Origin: JAZNUH01 sp045592225
Lineage (GTDB): Bacteria > Bacillota > Clostridia > UMGS1883 > UMGS1540
DNA length: 28,340 nucleotides
Direction of reading: 5' to 3'
NCBI GenBank assembly: GCA_045592225.1
Contig: JAZNUH010000077.1
Span: forward strand, 1 to 28,340
Positions 23,632 to 28,340 of this stretch are shown piece by piece. The notes beneath the pieces are model-generated. The model was not told the DNA's origin. It saw only the letters and a program-made list of their open reading frames with translations, and made no database searches. The stretch's first letter is position 1. Every line of letters starts with the position of its first letter. The position numbers were made by a program, and so were the translations under genes.

Positions 23632-24410
23632 ATATATTCACTTGGCGACATATTCTTCTTTTGCCTGAATACCTTCGAAAAATACTGTGGGTCGTTGTAG
23701 CCTGAGCAAAAGGCAATATCATTTATGCCGGTAAAACCCTGTTTTATAAGGGTACAGGCGTGCTGTATGCGTAGAGTATTAACGTACTCTGAAATGCCTA
23801 TACCAAATTCATTTTTAAAAACGGTGGAAATATATTTTTGATTATATGACAGGTTGTCAGCAATTTTTTTTAGTGAAAAATCTGTGTCGGTAAAGTTATC
23901 GTCAACATATTTTTTTATATTCAAAGCAGTATTGTTGTTTTTGTGGTGGTCGGTTTTTTTGTTGCCAAGATAAGAAAAGGTATAAAGCAAAATGCTTTCA
24001 CTCATAAGGTCGCTCATCTGTGAGGATATAGAAATACCCGAATTCCATACGGGATATACATCATCGCAGCCGCAAAACAGGTAATTCTTTTTTGATATGT
24101 TAAGGCTTTCCATAATCTGATTGCCACGTGCACCCAAAAAGCTTATATACATATACGAAAAATCATCTCCCGATTCAATGCAGAATGGGAAAGAGGGGAA
24201 TGTAAAAAATACATCACCCTTTTTAAGGGAATGCTCTTGTCCCATGGTATGAAGAGTGCCTTTTCCGGAGCGAACATAGTGCATTTTGTATACCGATTCT
24301 GTTTTGAACCCGGTAAAAAACTGAGGTTTTGTTTCGAGTACAAAGTGTATGGTATGTATAAAATGGAGGTAGTTGTGCTCGGGTATAAAATGGCAAATAT
24401 TTTTAATCAT
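23622..24410 (-). CDS. AraC-family transcriptional regulator 2 (cupin + HTH)
   Basis: I choose the ATG at 24410 (ggcggtg upstream, 262 residues) over the GTG at 24419. The cupin-like part (about residues 10-95) includes KMHYVRSGKGTLHTMGQEH and KKGDVFFTFPSFPF. The C-terminal HTH pair (about 160-260) has FSLKKIADNLSYNQKYISTVFK and the signature INDIAFCSGYNDPQYFSKVF, ending MSPSEYI. The gene diverges from the Gfo/isomerase/amidohydrolase operon and is the likely local regulator of it, and perhaps of the SGNH gene through the shared promoter block. Confidence 0.9.
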   Translation of the reverse strand: MIKNICHFIPEHNYLHFIHTIHFVLETKPQFFTGFKTESVYKMHYVRSGKGTLHTMGQEHSLKKGDVFFTFPSFPFCIESGDDFSYMYISFLGARGNQIMESLNISKKNYLFCGCDDVYPVWNSGISISSQMSDLMSESILLYTFSYLGNKKTDHHKNNNTALNIKKYVDDNFTDTDFSLKKIADNLSYNQKYISTVFKNEFGIGISEYVNTLRIQHACTLIKQGFTGINDIAFCSGYNDPQYFSKVFRQKKNMSPSEYIKG

Positions 24411-24432
24411 TAGGTTCACCGCCTTTAGTACA

Positions 24433-24462
24433 ATTATAACACGTGTAAATGCAAAAAATCAA
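24433..24462 (-). promoter_or_regulatory. Promoter of AraC-family gene 2
   Basis: On the minus strand TTGATT (24457-24462) and a perfect TATAAT (24433-24438), with 18 bases between, sit just upstream of the gene. Confidence 0.5.
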
Positions 24463-24483
24463 ACTTTTTTTCACAAATATGTG

Positions 24484-24523
24484 GAAATAATCCATTGAAC
24501 GGGTGAACGCGATATGCTATACT
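24484..24523 (+). promoter_or_regulatory. Promoter block shared with the SGNH gene (upstream of Gfo 2)
   Basis: gaaataatccattgaa (24484-24499) and atatgctatact (24512-24523), holding TTGAAC and TATACT at 17-base spacing. The copy at 22727-22766 has the same layout, and the 12 bases between the two segments differ. Confidence 0.7.
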
Positions 24524-24547
24524 ACAGAAAAAAGAGAGGTGTTTTTT

Positions 24548-25849
24548 ATGAAAAAAGTAAGAATAGGTGTACTCGGCGGTTATCGCGGTACAAGCATGAT
24601 AAACTACTGCAAGCGCTCGGATAATGCAGAGGTTGTAGCAATTTGTGATAATAATTCCGAGGTTTTAGAGGCACAGAAAGAAGTGGCTGAAGGGTTTAAT
24701 ATTACATTTTACGACAATTTTGATGATTTTATAAATCATGATATGGATGCAGTGGTGCTGGCAAATTATGCACATGAGCATGCACCATTTGCTATACGCG
24801 CAATGAAACGTGGCTTGCACGTATTCTCCGAGGTTGTGCCTGCGGCAACAATGAAGGAAGCGGTTGAGCTTATTGAAGCGGTGGAAGAGTCGGGTAAGAT
24901 TTATGCTTATGGAGAAAACTACTGCTATATGTCTGCGCCTTATGAAATGCGCAGATTATACAGAGAGGGAAAAATAGGTGAGTTTGAATACGGCGAAGGT
25001 GAATATGCCCACAATTGCGAGGCTATATGGCCCAGTATAACCTATGGAGAAAGAGACCACTGGAGAAACAATGCGAGTGCAAATTTTTACTGCACCCACT
25101 CACTTGGTCCCATTATTCATATTACAGGTTTGCGCCCTGTATCGGTTGTGGGATATGAAGGAGCAAACAACGAAAGAAAACTGCGTACCGGTGCAAAATC
25201 TGCATCCTTTGGTATGGAGATGGTTACACTTGAAAACGGTGCAGTTGTAAAGAGTATTCACGGAGGGCTTTATACTCACAATGTATGGTACAGCGCATAC
25301 GGTTCTAAGGGAAGTATGGAAAGCGGAAGAGAAGCCTTTGTAGAGCAGATTGGCGGAGGCATAAACCGAATCAGTGTAAGGTCGGATGAGTATTCAGGCA
25401 AATATGATATTAAAAACGAGGTGTATGAACCCGAGTATGCGGAAAGTGACAAAATAAAAGGCTTTGGTCACGGCGGTTCCGACTTTTTCTCAATGTATCA
25501 TTTTGTTGAAAAAATTCTTGGCAATCCCGAGGCGGATATAATAGATGTTTATGAGGCAGTGGATATGTGGCTGCCCGGTTTATTTGCACATCGCTCGGTA
25601 CTGGAAGGAAATGTGCCAAAGGCAATTCCTAACCTCAGGGATAAGGCAGTACGCGAAGAATGGAGAAATGACGTTGCCTGCACCTTCCCTGAAATTGCGG
25701 GAGATTCATTACTTCCTACCTGTAAGGGTGGCACACCCGAAATTGACGATGGCGTTTATGAGCATATGAAACAGTTATGGGAGATTGAACGCAACAAAAA
25801 AGAAGGCAATTACAGAACGATGGCTTTAAGTCAGGGGAGTAAAAAATAA
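24548..25849 (+). CDS. Gfo/Idh/MocA-family protein with GH109-like motifs (433 aa)
   Basis: ATG at 24548 with gagaggtg upstream; a 15-residue longer frame has no site. The Rossmann motif reads GVLGGYRGTSM (about 7-17). The catalytic motif is HVFSEVVPAATMKEAVELIE, with EVVPA instead of EKP, and CTHSLGPIIHITGLRP (about 180-195) resembles the HGLGP stretch of GH109 alpha-N-acetylgalactosaminidases, which cleave glycosides using bound NAD. I therefore think of a redox-assisted glycosidase or an oxidoreductase of that branch, without deciding. It is the first gene of the 3' operon and lies divergent from AraC gene 2. Confidence 0.8.
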   Translation: MKKVRIGVLGGYRGTSMINYCKRSDNAEVVAICDNNSEVLEAQKEVAEGFNITFYDNFDDFINHDMDAVVLANYAHEHAPFAIRAMKRGLHVFSEVVPAATMKEAVELIEAVEESGKIYAYGENYCYMSAPYEMRRLYREGKIGEFEYGEGEYAHNCEAIWPSITYGERDHWRNNASANFYCTHSLGPIIHITGLRPVSVVGYEGANNERKLRTGAKSASFGMEMVTLENGAVVKSIHGGLYTHNVWYSAYGSKGSMESGREAFVEQIGGGINRISVRSDEYSGKYDIKNEVYEPEYAESDKIKGFGHGGSDFFSMYHFVEKILGNPEADIIDVYEAVDMWLPGLFAHRSVLEGNVPKAIPNLRDKAVREEWRNDVACTFPEIAGDSLLPTCKGGTPEIDDGVYEHMKQLWEIERNKKEGNYRTMALSQGSKK

Positions 25850-25855
25850 TTGGGG

Positions 25856-26018
25856 TGATAACGTGAAAAATCACGTTATCAGCCTCCGGCGGATTTAATT
25901 GCACCGCCGAAATTTTCGCACCATATATAGTGCGAAACGGCGACGTGCATAATTTCCATTATACGCCTTATCTGCCCACGAAAAGTGCGTGTATTTTTAA
26001 TTACTATTTGTGGGCAGA
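25856..26018 (+). other. Five-hairpin intercistronic region, possible structured RNA
   Basis: Between the Gfo and isomerase genes (187 bases) are five successive hairpins. tgataacgtga/tcacgttatca (25856-25881, loop aaaa); cggcgg/ccgccg (25887-25909); tttcgcac/gtgcgaaa (25914-25937); ataat/attat with flanking ggcg/cgcc (25939-25967); and tctgcccac/gtgggcaga (25971-26018, 30-base loop). None has a T run, so they are not ordinary terminators. Either the mRNA leader is structured or this is an inserted palindromic repeat. Confidence 0.6.
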
Positions 26019-26036
26019 AAGGCTGTGGAAATTAAA

Positions 26037-27404
26037 ATGAAAATAGGATTATTGCCATTATACATAAAGCTATACGATGATATTGGAACAAAAAGGGAAT
26101 ATCTTGAAAAATTCTATGCCGAGGTGGCACAGATATTTTCAAAAAAAGGAATAGAGGTTATTACTGCAGATTTTTGCCGTATTAAAGAGGAATTTGAAAA
26201 TGCAGTTTTAGAATTTGAAAGAAAAGGTGCAGATGCGATTGTTACCTTACATATGGCTTATTCGCCGTCACTTGAATCGCTCGAGGCACTTACAAAAACA
26301 AAGCTTCCTATAATAGTTATGGACAGTACTCCAACTTTGGAATTTACACCAATGCAGGACCCTGCTCACATAGGTTACAATCATGGCATACACGGTGTGA
26401 TGGATATGTGCAGTATGCTTAAGCAGAAGGGTAAGCCATATGCAATTGCAGCAGGACACTATCTTGAATCGGACGTTATTGACCGTGTGTGCGGATTTGT
26501 GCGTGCGGCGGTGAGTGCAACGTCACTTGGCAAAATGAAGGTTGCACTTATTGGCGGTGCCTTCAACGGAATGGGTGATTTTGCAGTTGAGCCAGCAGAG
26601 CTTAAAGACAAATTTGGAATATGTGTGGAAGACATAACACCACAGACTCTTGCGAAATTTAGAAATGCTGTTACATCCGAGGATATTGATAATGAAATTT
26701 CGGAGGATAAAAGAAAATATAACTTCTGTGAAGACGTGGTGGGGGAAGAGTACAGAGAATATACATCTGTATGCCTGGCATTGCGTAAGCTTATAGATGC
26801 ACAGGAATACGATGCATTTTCGGTTAATTTTTTAAATGTTGAAGAACTTGGCACAATGCCGTTTGTGGAATGTTGTAAGGCAATGGAAAGAGGAATAGGA
26901 TATGCAGGCGAGGGTGATGCACTGACTGCAGCGTTCACGGGTGCTTTTCTTAAGAGCTATCAGGAAACAAGCTTTGTGGAAATTTTCTGTCCCGACTGGA
27001 AAAACAATAATGTGTTTTTAAGCCATATGGGTGAAATGAACTACCGCATATGTGATGAAAAACCGTTTATATGCCGCACAGGGTCAGTATATGTAAAGGG
27101 CTCAATGCCTTATGCCGGCTACTCAAGAATGAAAGGCGGCAGTGGTGTGTATGTGAATATAAGCCGTGAAAAAGACGATTATCAGCTTCTTGTTACACCA
27201 TGCATAATGCTTGATGTAAAGAATGACAGCTTTAAGAGGTCAATGCGCGGATGGATGCAGCCGCAAACAGAAAGCACAGCAGAGTTTCTTGAAAAATTGA
27301 GCAAAAACGGAGCCACACATCACAGCAGCTTTATATATGGAGCATCAGCAGAAGAAATAGAGTTTTTCGGAAAGCTTCTTGATATAAAAACTGTTGTTAT
27401 ATAG
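26037..27404 (+). CDS. L-arabinose/L-fucose isomerase-family protein (AraA-like)
   Basis: I choose ATG 26037 (gtgga seven bases upstream), which starts right at the first beta strand, MKIGLLPLY; the frame is open from GTG 26010 inside a hairpin. 455 residues, near the family's usual length. Likely metal and catalytic residues align with those of AraA: Glu292 (YAGEGD), Glu315 (FVEIF), His330 (LSHMGEM) and His428-His429 (ATHHSSF). The C-terminus EFFGKLLDIKTVVI is typical of AraA. It probably interconverts an aldose and a ketose; the exact sugar is not evident. No kinase or aldolase is adjacent. It shares an operon with the amidohydrolase downstream. Confidence 0.75.
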   Translation: MKIGLLPLYIKLYDDIGTKREYLEKFYAEVAQIFSKKGIEVITADFCRIKEEFENAVLEFERKGADAIVTLHMAYSPSLESLEALTKTKLPIIVMDSTPTLEFTPMQDPAHIGYNHGIHGVMDMCSMLKQKGKPYAIAAGHYLESDVIDRVCGFVRAAVSATSLGKMKVALIGGAFNGMGDFAVEPAELKDKFGICVEDITPQTLAKFRNAVTSEDIDNEISEDKRKYNFCEDVVGEEYREYTSVCLALRKLIDAQEYDAFSVNFLNVEELGTMPFVECCKAMERGIGYAGEGDALTAAFTGAFLKSYQETSFVEIFCPDWKNNNVFLSHMGEMNYRICDEKPFICRTGSVYVKGSMPYAGYSRMKGGSGVYVNISREKDDYQLLVTPCIMLDVKNDSFKRSMRGWMQPQTESTAEFLEKLSKNGATHHSSFIYGASAEEIEFFGKLLDIKTVVI

Positions 27405-27416
27405 GAGGTGGGAAGG

Positions 27417-28340
27417 TTGTTTAATTTTATATACAATGACTATGATAAATATGTGTATGAAAATGAGTTAAAAAGCTTTTTGCCCGACAAATTTATAGAT
27501 TTTCACGTGCATCTCAGCAAGAAGGCTAAAACAGTAGCGGGCGACCACAACGGCGGCTCAAGTTGGGTAGACCTTGTGGCAGGGGAAATGACAAGTGAGC
27601 AGATGTTTAATGCATACAATACAATGTTCCCCAAAAAGGATGTAACACAGCTTGTGTTTGGTGACTGTATGCAAAAGGTTGAAGATACTAATAAATATGT
27701 TATAGAAGAAAAAGCAAAATATGGCTTCCCAACTTTGATGAGAACAGATTTTGGTATGACGGGTGATGAGCTTGAGCAGCTTGCAAAAAGAGGAGGCTTT
27801 ATTGGTTTAAAGCCGTATCTCACCTTCTGCCCAAGGTATATACCGTCGTCCGAGATAAGAATTTATGACTTTTTGCCACACGAGCAGCTTGAAACGGCAA
27901 ATAAAAATGGCTGGGTTATTATGCTTCATATTCCGCGTTCAAAAAGACTGCGTGATGAGGTGAATCTTGCACAGCTTATGGAAATTGAAGAAAAATATCC
28001 CAACATAAAGCTTATAGTGGCACATATTGGACGTGCATATTCAAAGCAGGATTTGGGTGATGCATTTGATACACTCAAGCACAAAAAAAATATGATGTTT
28101 GACTTTACTGCCAACGTGTGCGATGATGCCATAAAGGCGTGTATTGAAGCCGTGGGCACAAAACGTTTGATTTTTGGCTCGGATATGCCGGTTGCAATAA
28201 TGAGAATGTTCCGCACCACCGATGAAACAGGCTTTTATTATAACAATGTTCCAAAGGATATTTACGGCAACAGCTTTAGTGACCCTCATATGCGGATTAC
28301 TGAAAGAGAGGACGTAACACTTATGATGTATGAGCAAATA
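27417..28340 (+). CDS. Amidohydrolase-2 family metal-dependent hydrolase, 3' end cut off
   Basis: TTG start with aggaggtggg eight bases upstream, 12 bases after the isomerase stop; the frame runs off the window end after 308 codons. DFHVHL (residues 28-33) gives the first His pair of the TIM-barrel metal site. IMLHIPRS, IVAHIGRAY and LIFGSDMPV supply the later His and Asp positions. The family (PF04909) includes lactonases and decarboxylases, so it may open a sugar lactone produced by the Gfo protein. That would fit an operon oxidising a sugar, but the substrate is unproven. The C-terminal part and any further genes are outside the window. Confidence 0.75.
   Translation, partial: MFNFIYNDYDKYVYENELKSFLPDKFIDFHVHLSKKAKTVAGDHNGGSSWVDLVAGEMTSEQMFNAYNTMFPKKDVTQLVFGDCMQKVEDTNKYVIEEKAKYGFPTLMRTDFGMTGDELEQLAKRGGFIGLKPYLTFCPRYIPSSEIRIYDFLPHEQLETANKNGWVIMLHIPRSKRLRDEVNLAQLMEIEEKYPNIKLIVAHIGRAYSKQDLGDAFDTLKHKKNMMFDFTANVCDDAIKACIEAVGTKRLIFGSDMPVAIMRMFRTTDETGFYYNNVPKDIYGNSFSDPHMRITEREDVTLMMYEQI

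Noticed and set aside
1..28340. tRNA, rRNA or insertion sequence transposase genes
   Set aside because: I saw no cloverleaf, rRNA stretch or transposase motif in either strand.

Overview
The window reads as a chromosomal segment of a low-to-moderate GC, spore-forming member of the Clostridia. Three things point there: a forespore sigma factor close to SigG, an alpha/beta-type small acid-soluble spore protein, and a CIRCE-controlled hrcA-grpE-dnaK-dnaJ operon with Firmicutes-like proteins. I did no database search. Family calls come from motifs I recognise in the translations, and species cannot be named.

Layout. Positions 1-2.9 kb are a visibly AT-rich accessory stretch: the 3' part of a Bro-N/DinD-like gene, a 225-bp nested-palindrome element, and three small orphan genes. 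From 2.9 to 7.9 kb come a CPBP membrane protease, a three-gene operon that looks like a peptide-type (Dpp/Opp) ABC transporter whose ATPase motifs are all lost, a spore protein gene, a QueT-type ECF transporter subunit, a DUF1540 mini-protein with a start codon buried in a perfect inverted repeat, and a DtxR/MntR-type metalloregulator. From 7.9 to 10.7 kb lie an isolated L-rhamnose isomerase (minus), sigG (plus) and a secreted L,D-transpeptidase (minus) whose stop codon abuts that of sigG. From 10.8 to 16.1 kb is the heat-shock operon, with a CBM9-like gene translationally coupled to dnaJ.

From 16.1 kb to the end is an accessory metabolic region. A minus-strand operon of six tightly packed genes encodes, in transcription order, a U32-like Fe-S protein, a QueG-like reductase, a cupin, two more QueG-like reductases and a Gfo/Idh/MocA oxidoreductase. 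Next come two AraC-type regulators, an SGNH hydrolase, a second Gfo/Idh/MocA protein, an AraA-like sugar isomerase preceded by a chain of five hairpins, and an amidohydrolase-2 family protein cut by the window edge. The SGNH gene and the second Gfo gene have near-identical, identically spaced promoter blocks, which suggests they answer to the same regulator.

The strongest candidates for something undescribed are the motif-less ABC-like operon (3.7-6.4 kb), the three-QueG-paralogue operon with U32 and cupin partners (16.1-21.7 kb), and the two hairpin arrays (959-1183 and 25856-26018).
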